64,000 nucleotides of DNA from Hyphomonas johnsonii MHS-2 (GCF_000685275.1 NZ_ARYK01000004.1:248001-312000), one strand, 5' to 3'. Shown: positions 1 to 9,083, counted from the stretch's first letter. The notes: a model not told the origin generated them from the sequence alone. Numbers and translations are program-made.

Positions 1-2
1 CG

Positions 3-557
3 GAACTGGTGCACTGGTTCTGCGGCACCTATCTGCGCCTCGCGGGATGGCGCCTGCCAGACGACTGGCCGCCGGACCCGAAGATGGTGATCCTGGCGGC
101 TCCGCACACGTCGAACTGGGACGGGGTCAACATGCTGGCAGTTGCCGGCTGGTACCGCGTGAAGCTCAGCTACATGGGCAAGAAGTCGCTGACGACCGGC
201 CCGTTCGGCTGGCTGGTGAAGCGCTCGGGCTGTGTCCCGGTCGAACGGTCGAAATCGCGGGATGTCGTCAGCCAGATGGCGGCGGCGTTTGAGGCGGCTG
301 ACAGCCTGTTCCTGGCGATTGCCCCGGAAGGCACCCGCGAGCGCAATGCAGACTGGAAGAGCGGCTATTACCATATCGCCCATTCGGCCGGTGTGCCGCT
401 GCTGATGTCCGTGCTCGATTATGGCAGCCGCACGGTGCGCCTGGCGGGCCCGGTGCGCACCAGCGGTGATTTTGCAACCGACCTGCCGCAGATTCTCGCC
501 CCTTATCGCAAGGCCGAAGGCCTGAACAAGGACCAGTTCGTCCTGCCGGATGCCTAG
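3..557 (+). CDS. Lysophospholipid acyltransferase family protein (PlsC-like), 5' end outside window
   Basis: Likely transfers an acyl chain to a lysophospholipid-type acceptor at the inner membrane. Counting from the first in-window start codon (GTG at base 9), the catalytic HX4D motif HTSNWD is at residues 33-38 and the substrate-binding PEGTR motif at 106-110. The frame stays open to the window edge (Glu-Leu precede the GTG), so the true start is probably upstream. It is shorter than classic PlsC and resembles the small acyltransferases common in alphaproteobacteria. The acceptor cannot be told. The stop overlaps the convergent next gene by 4 bases. Confidence 0.85.
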   Translation, partial: ELVHWFCGTYLRLAGWRLPDDWPPDPKMVILAAPHTSNWDGVNMLAVAGWYRVKLSYMGKKSLTTGPFGWLVKRSGCVPVERSKSRDVVSQMAAAFEAADSLFLAIAPEGTRERNADWKSGYYHIAHSAGVPLLMSVLDYGSRTVRLAGPVRTSGDFATDLPQILAPYRKAEGLNKDQFVLPDA

Positions 558-1069
558 CGGCAGGCGGCGGCGGCCTTGTCGATGGCGGCAGCCGATCCCT
601 TCAGCGAGAAATGGTAGGCAACCGCCGTATTGCGGGCGGAGACGGCCTCGACACGCAGTTCCGAGCCCTTCTTGAGGGCCTCGACTATGCGCCGGTCATC
701 GTCATCGTCGGCAAACGCTTCCTGGCCGACACCAAACAGTGTCCAGGACGAGCGGCCGACACTCGCCTTCGGGGCGAGTTGCTCGCGCAGGTCAAACCCG
801 ACCTTCAGGCTTGGCTGGTTGCGGGCGCGGCCGGATTTCCAGCTCGACACGTAGAACCAGACTTCGCCATGATCGGCCGAGCGGGGCGCCTTGTCGGTGG
901 CGCTGGTGGCTGCATAGCAGATCGTGTCATTGCCGGACTGTTCGGTGAACACGGACCAGTCATTGTAGCGCCCGACGGCGGTCGGGGCGGCGCTGGCGCA
1001 CGGGACGGCGATTGCCGCCAGCAGCGCCGGAATCAGGAGGCGATTGAGACGAATCATATATTGCATCAT
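554..1069 (-). CDS. Secreted IalB-like (invasion-associated locus B family) protein
   Basis: A 171-residue protein with an N-terminal Sec signal (basic start, hydrophobic run to about residue 25, Ala-rich cleavage region ending CASAAP). The mature part begins with the YNDWSVF pattern and a TICYAAT stretch, followed by a VWFYVSSW segment, all typical of the IalB family. IalB proteins are periplasmic or surface proteins of unknown biochemistry; the name comes from Bartonella invasion and should not be read as virulence here. Two Cys, one after the signal region and one at the C-terminus, could form a disulfide. An alternative start is Met5. Confidence 0.72.
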   Translation of the reverse strand: MMQYMIRLNRLLIPALLAAIAVPCASAAPTAVGRYNDWSVFTEQSGNDTICYAATSATDKAPRSADHGEVWFYVSSWKSGRARNQPSLKVGFDLREQLAPKASVGRSSWTLFGVGQEAFADDDDDRRIVEALKKGSELRVEAVSARNTAVAYHFSLKGSAAAIDKAAAACR

Positions 1070-1240
1070 ATCAGAAATTGAATCCCCGCTACGTGTTCAA
1101 CCCGTCAACTATGCCATCAGAGTTAAGGCCAAACTACGACGAGAGCGCCACTGGCACCCGTGACGTGAATTTAATCGCACTGGTTGCGCCGCGATAGTGC
1201 ACAGAAGATACTGGGCAACCGGAACCGAAGGACAGGCCTG

Positions 1241-1822
1241 TTGAGCGATGCAAGTGTCCGCACCGTCGATACGCAGCAGCGTGAGCACCATGCCGACTGC
1301 ATGGCGCGCATCGCATCCGACCAGTGCCGTGACGCCTTCGGGGACCTCTTTGCCTTCTATGCGCCGCGCCTGAAAGGCTACATGATGCGCCTCGGCGCGA
1401 GCGATTCCGAAGCAGAGGAACTGGCGCAGGAAGTGATGGTCACGGTCTGGCGCAAGGCCGGCATGTATGATCGCAAGAAGGCATCCGTCTCGACCTGGAT
1501 ATTCCGGGTCGCCCGCAACCGCCGCATCGATGCCCAGCGCCGGACGACCCGGCCGGCCCTCGAGCCCGACGAGCCCATGCTGCGCCCGCCCGAGGCCGAA
1601 CAGCCGGACATGGTGGTCTCGCGCGGCCAGATGGAGGAACGTGTTCGTGCCGAACTGGCCAACCTGCCGGAAGCGCAGTTGAAACTGCTGCAGGCCGCCT
1701 TTTACGATGGCCTGTCGCACTCCGAGATCGCCGCGGCTTTCGATTTGCCGTTGGGTACCGTAAAAAGCCGCATACGGCTTGCGTTTGAGCGCCTGAGAGG
1801 AGGGCTGGACAATGAATTCTGA
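1241..1822 (+). CDS. ECF RNA polymerase sigma factor, ChrR-partner (RpoE-like) type
   Basis: A short sigma-70-family factor of 193 residues with region 2 (DLFAFYAPRLKGYMMRLG, then ELAQEVMVTVWRKA) and region 4 (LSHSEIAAAFDLPLGTVKSR helix-turn-helix). I chose the TTG at 1241 because AAGGA lies 8 bases upstream; the frame can be opened to 1184 but that extension does not look conserved. The gene for a ChrR-type cupin anti-sigma factor follows after 30 bases. In Rhodobacter this pairing (ECF11 group) controls the singlet-oxygen response; the same role here is inference. I saw no clear autoregulatory promoter of the Rhodobacter RpoE type. Confidence 0.88.
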   Translation: MSDASVRTVDTQQREHHADCMARIASDQCRDAFGDLFAFYAPRLKGYMMRLGASDSEAEELAQEVMVTVWRKAGMYDRKKASVSTWIFRVARNRRIDAQRRTTRPALEPDEPMLRPPEAEQPDMVVSRGQMEERVRAELANLPEAQLKLLQAAFYDGLSHSEIAAAFDLPLGTVKSRIRLAFERLRGGLDNEF

Positions 1823-1852
1823 CCTGACCTTCCCGGCCACGGGGGCCGTTCG

Positions 1853-2512
1853 ATGAGCAGCAATGCCATGCCACGTTACAGCGAGTTCTACAGCGCCTAT
1901 GCCGCGGGCCGCCTCGATCCGGGGTTTGCACTCCTTGTCGAGACACAGGGCGCGCTGCGGGCCGATGTCCGCGAGGCCGTTGCGGCAAGCGAGTCAATCG
2001 CTGGTGCGCTGCTGGAGACCAGTGACGTCGTTGAACTGACACCCGGCGCGGCAGACAGGGCGCTGGCGCTGATCGATGCGCTCGCCCCGGACACGCCTTC
2101 TGCGCCGCCGCCGCAGGCCCTGGACGACGGGCTTGAAATCCTGCCGGACCAGCTGCGCGACTTTGCCCTGGCGGCTGCCGCTGCCCGGGGCTGGAAGATG
2201 GCCGCGCCCGGCATTCGCCGCCTGTCGCTGGACGTTGGCAGCGAAGCCGAGGTCGAATTGTACAAGATCCAGCCCGGCGCCGCCGTGCCGCGCCACACCC
2301 ATGCCGGCAGCGAATACACGCTGGTGGTGACGGGCGGCTTCAGCGATGCGTCCGGCAATTATGGCCCCGGCGACCTTGCCGTGAAGGGGCCGGACGATAC
2401 GCACCAGCCGATCGGCGATCCGGGTGAGGTTTGCTATGCGCTTGCGGTACGCGATGGCGGGTTGCGGTTTACCGGTGTCATGGGCGTGATCCAGCGGCTG
2501 CTGGGCGCCTGA
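1853..2512 (+). CDS. ChrR-like cupin anti-sigma factor lacking the N-terminal zinc ligands
   Basis: Expected to hold the upstream ECF sigma factor inactive. The N-terminus aligns with the ChrR anti-sigma domain (SAYAAGRLDPGFALLVETQ), but the usual zinc ligands are gone: the His and CxxC positions read Q32, R36 and V39, and no His lies before YAAG. The C-terminal cupin is intact: RHTHAGSEYTLV gives H148, H150 and E154, and DDTHQP gives H184, the expected metal set. Length (219 residues) is normal for the family. Either the N-domain folds without zinc or this is a diverged regulator with altered signal response. Confidence 0.85.
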   Translation: MSSNAMPRYSEFYSAYAAGRLDPGFALLVETQGALRADVREAVAASESIAGALLETSDVVELTPGAADRALALIDALAPDTPSAPPPQALDDGLEILPDQLRDFALAAAAARGWKMAAPGIRRLSLDVGSEAEVELYKIQPGAAVPRHTHAGSEYTLVVTGGFSDASGNYGPGDLAVKGPDDTHQPIGDPGEVCYALAVRDGGLRFTGVMGVIQRLLGA

Positions 2513-2530
2513 GGCCCAACCGCTGGCGGT

Positions 2531-3436
2531 TCAGGCCCGCTCTCCCGATTGCAGCCAGTGCGCGCAGGCCTCGCCGAGTTCCGCCTTTGCCCGGGCTTCG
2601 TAGCGGGCGCTCTCGTCGGCTGTCAGCGTGTCTTTCCAGCGCCCGTTGACGCCCTTGTTGATGAAGACTTCGGCGCCGGCATCCCAGAAGGCGCCGCCGA
2701 GGGGCACGCTTTTCGTGGCGTGCGCCTTCATCCAGTCAAACGAGCAATATTCGACAATCGTGTCCCAGCGGGTTTCGTCGATCTCGATATCGAGAAAGGC
2801 GGCAATCTTCCGCATCTCGCCCGGCATGTCGCGTTTCAGGTCCGCGAAGTGGATCATCATGACATTCGGCAGGTCGCGGACTGCCCACCAGCTGCGGACA
2901 TTTTCCCAGAACGCCCAGAACGGATAGCCGTCCCGGTCCATCCAGTCATGCCAGTACTGGCGGATGTCTGCAGGCGGCGGGTCAATCGGCGGACCGACAC
3001 GGCCCGGCGTATTGTTGAGGGCGTCGTACCAGAGATCGTTGGCGTTGGCGTGGTGGTTGTAGAGGCTCCAGACGACATCCCGGCCATCGCGGCCGATATA
3101 GATGTACTTGGCCTGGGGCGAGAAGACGAGCGCGTCGACGGGCAGGTGGGTTTTCAGGAACCGGCGATGTGTTTGCGCTTCGACTTCGGGCAGCTTCACC
3201 TGTTTCGGCGGCACGCGCAGGTCGAGCCAGGGTGACATTTCGGCGACCGCCAGTTCCGGGTCGCCGCCGAACATCATCTGGGCGATCATCTGCTGGGTCC
3301 AGCTGGTGCCGGCCTTGCCATAGGTCGCGATGATGATGTCGTCGTCGCGGAACCTGAAATCGTCCCAGATCGTGGAATCGAGGTGATGACTGTGAAGGTC
3401 GCGCGCCTTTACCGGCCAGTTGATTTCACCTTGCAT
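2531..3436 (-). CDS. Sulfotransferase family protein (PAPS-dependent)
   Basis: A 301-residue cytosolic-type sulfotransferase that would move sulfate from PAPS to a hydroxyl or amine acceptor. The 5'-phosphosulfate loop is YGKAGTSW (39-46), the likely catalytic base is His97 in KTHLP, and the 3'-phosphate site is YIYIGRDGRDVVWSLYNHH (111-129). The start at 3436 has GAGGGG about 9 bases upstream; a longer frame to 3475 lacks this support. No PAPS-synthesis genes are nearby, and the acceptor is unknown. It ends close to the convergent ChrR-like gene. Confidence 0.88.
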   Translation of the reverse strand: MQGEINWPVKARDLHSHHLDSTIWDDFRFRDDDIIIATYGKAGTSWTQQMIAQMMFGGDPELAVAEMSPWLDLRVPPKQVKLPEVEAQTHRRFLKTHLPVDALVFSPQAKYIYIGRDGRDVVWSLYNHHANANDLWYDALNNTPGRVGPPIDPPPADIRQYWHDWMDRDGYPFWAFWENVRSWWAVRDLPNVMMIHFADLKRDMPGEMRKIAAFLDIEIDETRWDTIVEYCSFDWMKAHATKSVPLGGAFWDAGAEVFINKGVNGRWKDTLTADESARYEARAKAELGEACAHWLQSGERA

Positions 3437-3507
3437 AGTCCGACCCCTCAAGAATTCGCACTTAAGGCGTATCACAAGATATTTAGCCTGTCGCGGGTAA
3501 TCCAGGT

Positions 3508-4020
3508 CTAGCCGCGGCGCTGCTTGGCGGTCTTGCCGTCACCGCCGACACCGCCGGGCATGATCGGGCGCGGGGCATAGCCGCCCATCGAGAGATGGCG
3601 GTCGTACATGACCATCGCGCCGGCGAGGCTGACATTGATGCAGAACTTGGTCGGTATCTTCACGACATGGGCGCAGCGCGACAGAATCTCGTCTGACAGG
3701 TTGCCCTTCTCGGGCCCGAGAATGTAGGCGGCCTGCGGCGGATGGCGGAACGTGGGCAGCATCACCGCGTCGTCGGTGAGTTCGATGCCGACAAGCTGGC
3801 AGCCCCTGGGCATCTGCATCTCGTCGACCGAATCCCATTGGTAATACGGAATCTGCCCGGCGGACTTTGATGTATCGGCCTGGTAGGCGTCGCGCAGGCG
3901 GTGCTCGGCATCGATCGAGAACACGTAGCTGGCGCCAAACGCATTGGCGGTGCGCATCAGGGCGCCGAGATTCATCGGCTTGGAAATGCGCTCCGAACCG
4001 ATCGAGAAATAACCGCGCAT
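3508..4020 (-). CDS. TrmH/SpoU-family RNA 2'-O-methyltransferase
   Basis: A compact SPOUT methylase of 170 residues that would methylate a ribose 2'-OH of RNA with SAM. Motif 1 is NLGALMRTANAFGA (17-30, holding the usual catalytic Arg), motif 2 is ILGPEKGNLSDEI (100-112) and motif 3, the knot, is IPTKFCINVSLAGAMVMYDR (122-141). There is no extra N-terminal RNA-binding domain, which fits the small TrmL/TrmH-like subgroup. The target nucleotide cannot be told. The gene reads on from the downstream-facing pair iaaA-like/unknown membrane protein, with 1 base between stop and start. Confidence 0.87.
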   Translation of the reverse strand: MRGYFSIGSERISKPMNLGALMRTANAFGASYVFSIDAEHRLRDAYQADTSKSAGQIPYYQWDSVDEMQMPRGCQLVGIELTDDAVMLPTFRHPPQAAYILGPEKGNLSDEILSRCAHVVKIPTKFCINVSLAGAMVMYDRHLSMGGYAPRPIMPGGVGGDGKTAKQRRG

Positions 4021-4021
4021 G

Positions 4022-4342
4022 TCAGATCACTCCGAAGGCAAACCGTCCGGCGACGAGTACAAGCAGGACGACGAGTGGGGCCAGAAGGCAGGTGCGCCGG
4101 GCGAGGCGCAGCTGCGAGAGGGGCTTGGGATAGGTGCGCGCGAGGTGCAGTGCGGCCTCGCTGGCAGGGGAGGGGCCGGCGGCTTCGACGACGGCCAGCC
4201 GGTAGGCCGTGTCGCCGGGCAGGCCGCCGGACTGGGCCGCCAGCGCCCGGCGCAGGGCAACCGAGATCACCATCCGCATCTGGACGGCGAGGATGAAGGC
4301 AAAGAGCACGAGGCCGATCAGGATCCAGAACAGGGCTGTCAC
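4022..4342 (-). CDS. Small membrane protein of unknown function
   Basis: A 106-residue protein with two predicted membrane helices, about residues 4-21 and 86-104, separated by a soluble loop. I do not recognise a family. Its start overlaps the stop of the isoaspartyl peptidase gene upstream (ATGA), and its stop lies one base from the TrmH-type gene, so the three are probably co-transcribed and translationally coupled. Confidence 0.65.
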   Translation of the reverse strand: MTALFWILIGLVLFAFILAVQMRMVISVALRRALAAQSGGLPGDTAYRLAVVEAAGPSPASEAALHLARTYPKPLSQLRLARRTCLLAPLVVLLVLVAGRFAFGVI

Positions 4343-5211
4343 AGGAATGTCGCCACCTCGAACCGGCCTTCGGAATCGGTCATGCCGCGCTTCATGCCGC
4401 CTGAATTGAAGAAGGCGGCCATGTCGCCATTCGCCGAGACCGCGATGATGCCGCCTTCACCGCCGAGGCGTTTGACGTCGTCGAGCGCCCCCTGCACGGC
4501 CGGCACGAGGGCGGTGCCGCCATAACGGATGCGGGCCGAAACGTCGGCGGCGGCATTGGCACGGATGAAATACTCTCCAAGCCCGGTGCAGGAGATGGCA
4601 CAGCGCTCGTCGGCCCAGGTGCCGGCCCCGATCACCGGGGTGTCGCCAAGGCGGCCCGGCGTCTTGTTCATCACGCCGGCCGTGGAGGTCGCAGCAGCCA
4701 TGTCGCCATAGCGGTCGAGGGCGACCGCGCCGACCGTGCCGATGTCCGGTGCGCCGATCTGGCGGGTGCGCTCGTCAATCGGGGTGTAGTAGGTGTCCGG
4801 GTCGCTCACCGTGGCGAGCCCGGCCGCTTCGGCCAGGCGGCGGGCGCCATCCGCCGCGATCAGCACGTTTGGCGTGCGGTCCATCACGAGGCGGGCTGCG
4901 GCGACCGGGCTGCGGATGCCCTGCACGGCGCCGACAGCGCCGGCATTGCGGGTGCGCCCGTCCATGATGGCGGCGTCGAGCTCGAATTCACCCGCCAGGT
5001 TCGGTGCAGCCCCCTTGCCGGCGAGGTAGAGGCCGGAGGCCTCCATGGCGGCCACGAGGGCCTCGACCACGTCAACGGCCGCATCGCCTTTGCCGAGGCG
5101 CTTGGCGCCATCCTTCAGCAGGCCCGTGATATGTTTTTCCTGCGCCGAATAGTCCTGGCCGAAAATCGGCCCGGCTCCGCCATGCAGGACAAGCGCCCAT
5201 TTGTTCGCCAT
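4339..5211 (-). CDS. Isoaspartyl peptidase / plant-type L-asparaginase (Ntn hydrolase)
   Basis: Cleaves iso-aspartyl dipeptides and L-asparagine. It would be made as a precursor that self-cleaves before the nucleophile Thr159 in [11 protein letters not shown]. Other family marks are LHGGAG (9-14) and the [22 protein letters not shown] stretch starting near residue 176 (glycine-rich substrate loop). Length (290) fits the family. There is no signal peptide, so it is cytoplasmic. It is the first gene of a three-gene minus-strand unit. Confidence 0.9.
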   Translation of the reverse strand: MANKWALVLHGGAGPIFGQDYSAQEKHITGLLKDGAKRLGKGDAAVDVVEALVAAMEASGLYLAGKGAAPNLAGEFELDAAIMDGRTRNAGAVGAVQGIRSPVAAARLVMDRTPNVLIAADGARRLAEAAGLATVSDPDTYYTPIDERTRQIGAPDIGTVGAVALDRYGDMAAATSTAGVMNKTPGRLGDTPVIGAGTWADERCAISCTGLGEYFIRANAAADVSARIRYGGTALVPAVQGALDDVKRLGGEGGIIAVSANGDMAAFFNSGGMKRGMTDSEGRFEVATFL

Positions 5212-5301
5212 AGTGGCCGTCTCCCCTACGTCACGCTTGGATTATGCCTGCCACACCGCTACCGTCTGGCAACAGAAACAACAAGGTAAGGAAGCCAGAA
5301 C

Positions 5302-6294
5302 ATGAAGGCTGTACTGTCGAAAGAAGTGGGCGGGCCCGACATGCTCGTGGTCGAGGATGTGGCCATGCCGGAAGCCGGCAAGAACCAGGTCCTGATCGAG
5401 GTGAAGGCGTGCGGGGTGAACTTTCCCGACGTGCTGATGATCCAGGATCTCTACCAGTTCAAGCCGCCGCGGCCGTTCAGCCCGGGCGGCGAGGTTGCCG
5501 GTATCGTCAAGGCCGTCGGCGAGGGGGTGACCCATGTGAAGCCCGGCGACCGGGTCCTCGGCTCGACCGGCAGCGGCGGTATGGCCGAATATGCCGTTGC
5601 GGCGGCCCACGGCGTGATGAAGATCCCCGATGCGATGCCGTTCGACGAGGCATCCGCCTTCATCCTGACCTATGGAACGAGCTATTATGCCCTGAAGGAC
5701 CGGGCCGATCCGAAACCGGGCGAAACCCTGCTGGTGCTGGGCGCGGCGGGCGGTGTCGGCATTGCGGCCGTGGAACTCGGCAAGGCGATGGGCCTGACCG
5801 TGATTGCGGCCTGCTCGACGCAGGAAAAGGTCGACTTCTGCCTGTCCAAGGGCGCCGACAAGGGCCTGATCTATCCGACAGGCAGCCTCGACCGGGCCCA
5901 GCAGAAGCAGCTGTCCGAAGACATCAAGGAAGCCGGCGGCGGCGGTGTCGACATCATCTATGACGCTGTCGGCGGTGACTATGCCGAGCCTTCCGTGCGG
6001 GCAATGAACTGGGAAGGGCGCTATCTCGTGATCGGTTTCCCGGCCGGCATCCCGAAAATCCCGCTGAACCTGACCCTGCTGAAAAGCTGCGACATTCGCG
6101 GCGTGTTCTGGGGCGCGGCCGTGGCGCGCAACCCGAAGGGCCATGCCGCCAATTGCGCCGACATGTTCAAGCTGTACGCCGAAGGCAAGATCCGCCCGCA
6201 CATCTCGAGTTCCTACCCGATCGCCCAGGCGGCAGACGCGATCCGCGAGCTGATGGACCGCAAGGCGATGGGCAAGGTCGTGGTGACGATGTAG
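5302..6294 (+). CDS. NADPH:quinone oxidoreductase family protein (zinc-free MDR)
   Basis: A 330-residue medium-chain reductase without the structural-zinc Cys cluster. The N-terminal GroES-like half holds PGGEVAGIV and PGDRVLGS; the nucleotide-binding motif is GAAGGVG (147-153) in a Rossmann fold. Such enzymes reduce quinones or enoyl groups with NADPH; the substrate is unknown. The start ATG follows AAGGAAGCCAGAAC. It is divergent from the isoaspartyl peptidase gene over a 90-base gap. Confidence 0.88.
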   Translation: MKAVLSKEVGGPDMLVVEDVAMPEAGKNQVLIEVKACGVNFPDVLMIQDLYQFKPPRPFSPGGEVAGIVKAVGEGVTHVKPGDRVLGSTGSGGMAEYAVAAAHGVMKIPDAMPFDEASAFILTYGTSYYALKDRADPKPGETLLVLGAAGGVGIAAVELGKAMGLTVIAACSTQEKVDFCLSKGADKGLIYPTGSLDRAQQKQLSEDIKEAGGGGVDIIYDAVGGDYAEPSVRAMNWEGRYLVIGFPAGIPKIPLNLTLLKSCDIRGVFWGAAVARNPKGHAANCADMFKLYAEGKIRPHISSSYPIAQAADAIRELMDRKAMGKVVVTM

Positions 6295-6326
6295 CTGGCA
6301 CCTGCCCCTGCGCCGGTGCGTGCGAG

Positions 6327-6362
6327 GGCCTGAATGGCTGTGACCGGACCCCCATTCAGGCC
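6327..6362. repeat. Perfect 11-bp inverted repeat with 14-base loop
   Basis: GGCCTGAATGG at 6327-6337 is repeated inverted at 6352-6362, between the quinone reductase and PilZ genes. The hairpin has no T-run after it on the plus strand. It could be a factor-assisted terminator for the reductase gene or an operator for the PilZ gene. Confidence 0.6.
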
Positions 6363-6439
6363 TGCCCGGCCGGTTGTGGGGACAGGCGGTAACTGCGTTC
6401 GGCGCGGAACGGATCCATTGAGGCGCGCGTAAGTGGCCT

Positions 6440-6736
6440 ATGGACCAAGTCATGAATGCCTTACCGAGCGAACCGCCGCATGTGGATCGCGATTCGTTTC
6501 GCCGCCGCACGCTGAAAGGCGGGCGCATCGAGCTGAGCAATCACGCGAGCACCTTTGATGTGACGATCCGCGACATGTCGCTGTCGGGCGCGCTTCTGGT
6601 GCTCAAGGATGTCTGGGTGCCGCCGGAGTATTTCGGGCTCCTGGTGGCGCACCCGAACAGCAGGCAGTCCCAACGCCATGCCTGCCAGAAGGTCTGGCAG
6701 AAGGGCACGCTGCTTGGCGTGCGGTTCCTGCCTTAG
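6440..6736 (+). CDS. Single-domain PilZ protein (putative c-di-GMP receptor)
   Basis: A 98-residue protein that is nearly all PilZ domain. The N-terminal RRRTLKGGRIEL (21-32) corresponds to the switch motif and DMSLSG (45-50) is the D/N-x-S-x-x-G motif. The second Arg of the canonical RxxxR is not obvious, with Lys26 nearby, so c-di-GMP affinity is uncertain. No partner gene is adjacent. It is convergent with dnaK and shares the terminator between them. Confidence 0.8.
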   Translation: MDQVMNALPSEPPHVDRDSFRRRTLKGGRIELSNHASTFDVTIRDMSLSGALLVLKDVWVPPEYFGLLVAHPNSRQSQRHACQKVWQKGTLLGVRFLP

Positions 6737-6780
6737 CGGCTGGGTGTCGCGCACATGTCCTGATTCCCCGAGTCAAAAGG

Positions 6781-6808
6781 AAACCCGCCGGATTGCTCCG
6801 GCGGGTTT
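6781..6808. terminator. Bidirectional intrinsic terminator between PilZ gene and dnaK
   Basis: The 12-bp stem AAACCCGCCGGA / TCCGGCGGGTTT has a 4-base loop. On the minus strand (dnaK direction) it is followed by CCTTTTG, which gives the T-rich tail. It lies 26 bases past the dnaK stop. Confidence 0.85.
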
Positions 6809-6833
6809 CTCGATTCTGGGAGGAATCTGAAGG

Positions 6834-8741
6834 TTACGCGCTCTTGGCGTCGTCGACTTCTTCGAAGTCCGCATCGACAACATCGTCGCTGTCAGCGGAC
6901 GCATCAGCCGCGGCGTCGGTATGAGCCTCGGCCTCTTGCTGGTTGGCGTAGATGGCTTCGCCAAGTTTCATTGCGGCAGTCATCAGGGCCTGATGCTTGG
7001 CCTGGATGTCACCGACATTGTCGCCTTCGCGGGCTGTCTTGAGTTCCGCCACGGCCTTCTCGATTTCGGCTTTCACCTCGTCAGAGACCTTGTCGCCATG
7101 TTCCTCGACCTGCTTTTCGGTCTGGTGGATCAGGGCTTCGGAATTGTTCTTGGCTTCGACCAGTTCACGGCGCGCCTTGTCGGCGCCGGCATTGGCTTCG
7201 GCATCGGCCATCATTTTCTTGATGTCCTCGTCCGTCAGGCCGCCATCAGCCTGGATGGTGATGGCCTGTTCCTTGCCGGTGGCCTTGTCCTTGGCCGAGA
7301 CCGACACGATGCCGTTGGCGTCGATGTCGAACGTGACCTCGATCTGCGGCAGGCCACGCGGGGCCGGCGGGATGCCTTCGAGGTTGAACTGGCCGAGCTG
7401 CTTGTTGTCGGCCGCCATTTCACGTTCGCCCTGGGCAACCTTGATCGTCACGGCACCCTGATTGTCGTCAGCGGTCGAGAAGATCTGGCTTTTCTTGGTC
7501 GGGATCGTCGTGTTGCGGTCGATGAGACGTGTGAACACGCCGCCCAGCGTTTCAATGCCGAGCGAGAGCGGGGTCACGTCGAGCAGGACCACGTCTTTCA
7601 CGTCGCCTTGCAGCACGCCGCCCTGGATCGCCGCGCCGAGGGCAACGACTTCATCCGGGTTCACGCCCTTGTGCGGCTCGCGGTTGAAGAACTTCTTCAC
7701 CGCTTCCTGCACGGCGGGCATGCGGGTCATGCCGCCAACGAGGACGACTTCGTCAATGTCGGCAGCCGTCTTGCCGGCGTCTTTCAGGGCTTTCTTGCAC
7801 GGTTCGATGGTGCGCTTGACGAGGTCGTCGACAAGGCTTTCGAGCTTGGCGCGTGTCAGCTTGATGTTGAGGTGTTTCGGGCCGGTGGCGTCAGCCGTGA
7901 TGAAGGGCAGGTTCACTTCGTACTGATTGGCAGACGAAAGTTCCTTCTTGGCCTTCTCGGCTTCTTCCTTGAGGCGCTGCAGGGCGAGCTTGTCGGTCTT
8001 CAGGTCGATGCCCTGGTCCTTCTTGAACTCGCCTGCGAGGAAATCGACGATGCGAAGGTCAAAGTCTTCACCACCGAGGAATGTGTCGCCATTGGTCGAC
8101 AGGACTTCGAACACGCCGTCACCGATTTCGAGCAGCGAGACGTCGAATGTACCCCCACCAAGGTCATACACGGCGATCGTCTTGTTCTCGCCCTTGTCCA
8201 GGCCATAGGCGAGGGCAGCGGCTGTCGGCTCGTTGATGATGCGCAGCACTTCGAGACCGGCAATCTTGCCGGCATCCTTGGTGGCCTGGCGCTGGGCGTC
8301 GTTGAAATAGGCTGGAACGGTAATGACGGCCTGCGTGACCGGCGTGCCGAGATAGTCCTCAGCGGTTTCCTTCATCTTGGTGAGAATGAAGGCGGAAATT
8401 TCCTGCGGGGAATAGTCAGTGTCGCGGCCCTTGACCCAGGCGTCGCCTGCCTTGCCCTCGACGATGCCGAAGGGCGACATGGCCTTGTCTTTCTGGGCGG
8501 TCGGGTCGTTGTACGTCCGGCCGATCAGGCGCTTGATCGCATAATAGGTGAAATCGGGGTTGGTGACGGCCTGGCGCTTGGCCGGCTGGCCGATCAGGCG
8601 TTCGCCGCTTTCCGTGAAGGCGACGACGGACGGCGTGGTGCGCTGGCCCTCGGCGTTCTCGATGACTTTCGCTGTGCCGCCTTCCATGACGGCGACGCAG
8701 GAGTTCGTGGTCCCAAGGTCGATACCGATAATTTTGCTCAT
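6834..8741 (-). CDS. dnaK: Chaperone DnaK (Hsp70)
   Basis: ATP-driven chaperone of 635 residues. Visible in order are [17 protein letters not shown] at the N-terminus, the phosphate motif [15 protein letters not shown], the adenosine motif [11 protein letters not shown], the hydrophobic interdomain linker [16 protein letters not shown], the substrate domain, and an acidic C-terminal tail ending [10 protein letters not shown], like the GrpE/DnaJ-system EEVD-type tails. No dnaJ follows; the next gene downstream is a convergent PilZ gene. The co-chaperone grpE is in this window with hrcA. A sigma-32-like promoter lies about 140 bases upstream. Confidence 0.98.
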   Translation of the reverse strand: MSKIIGIDLGTTNSCVAVMEGGTAKVIENAEGQRTTPSVVAFTESGERLIGQPAKRQAVTNPDFTYYAIKRLIGRTYNDPTAQKDKAMSPFGIVEGKAGDAWVKGRDTDYSPQEISAFILTKMKETAEDYLGTPVTQAVITVPAYFNDAQRQATKDAGKIAGLEVLRIINEPTAAALAYGLDKGENKTIAVYDLGGGTFDVSLLEIGDGVFEVLSTNGDTFLGGEDFDLRIVDFLAGEFKKDQGIDLKTDKLALQRLKEEAEKAKKELSSANQYEVNLPFITADATGPKHLNIKLTRAKLESLVDDLVKRTIEPCKKALKDAGKTAADIDEVVLVGGMTRMPAVQEAVKKFFNREPHKGVNPDEVVALGAAIQGGVLQGDVKDVVLLDVTPLSLGIETLGGVFTRLIDRNTTIPTKKSQIFSTADDNQGAVTIKVAQGEREMAADNKQLGQFNLEGIPPAPRGLPQIEVTFDIDANGIVSVSAKDKATGKEQAITIQADGGLTDEDIKKMMADAEANAGADKARRELVEAKNNSEALIHQTEKQVEEHGDKVSDEVKAEIEKAVAELKTAREGDNVGDIQAKHQALMTAAMKLGEAIYANQQEAEAHTDAAADASADSDDVVDADFEEVDDAKSA

Positions 8742-9083
8742 GTCTTCTGTCTCTCTTTATTTAGCCGCCACGGGCCAGGTTTGGTTCGGTCTGCTCAGCA
8801 GCCCCGGAAGCCAGTGGCTCTCAAGGGTTCATATGAGACGGCGAGGACGGAGTTTAAAGCCGCTCACCTGTTCTGGGTGCGATATGGTGAGCCGATCCCT
8901 GCGCTCAAGGGGTAATGCGTCGCTTTTACACGGGTTTAACCTGTATCAAGTGTGGGTCCGTGCGCCAGTCCCCGATTGCTGTTGTCATTGGCTGGATAGG
9001 CCCGCCCTGCCGCGTTTAAGCATTTATTACGTCTGAACTGATACACAACCGGCATAAAAAGAAGAATACCGGAGTGTGGTGAG
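8742..9083. other. Intergenic region between dnaK and a hydroxylase gene
   Basis: This 342-base divergent gap holds the dnaK leader and its heat-shock-like promoter (8882-8909). The rest, including the AT-richer 9010-9070 stretch in front of the hydroxylase gene, shows no ORF with credible codon use, no tRNA fold and no CIRCE element (TTAGCACTC inverted repeat). Confidence 0.6.
8882..8909 (-). promoter_or_regulatory. Putative sigma-32 (RpoH) promoter of dnaK
   Basis: On the minus strand CTTGAGC (8909-8903) is followed after 13 bases by CACCATAT (8889-8882). This is close to the E. coli heat-shock consensus CTTGAAA, 13-15 bases, CCCCATNT. The start of transcription would be near 8875, giving a leader of roughly 135 bases. 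It was identified by pattern only. Confidence 0.55.

Noticed and set aside
5242-6540. 432-residue minus-strand open frame opposite the quinone reductase gene
   Set aside because: Antisense shadow: low-complexity His/Gly/Arg-rich product, no family pattern, runs through two genes on the other strand.
6921-8915. 664-residue open frame on the plus strand opposite dnaK
   Set aside because: It mirrors dnaK codon structure; high-GC genes commonly leave the opposite strand open. No domain or ribosome site is seen.
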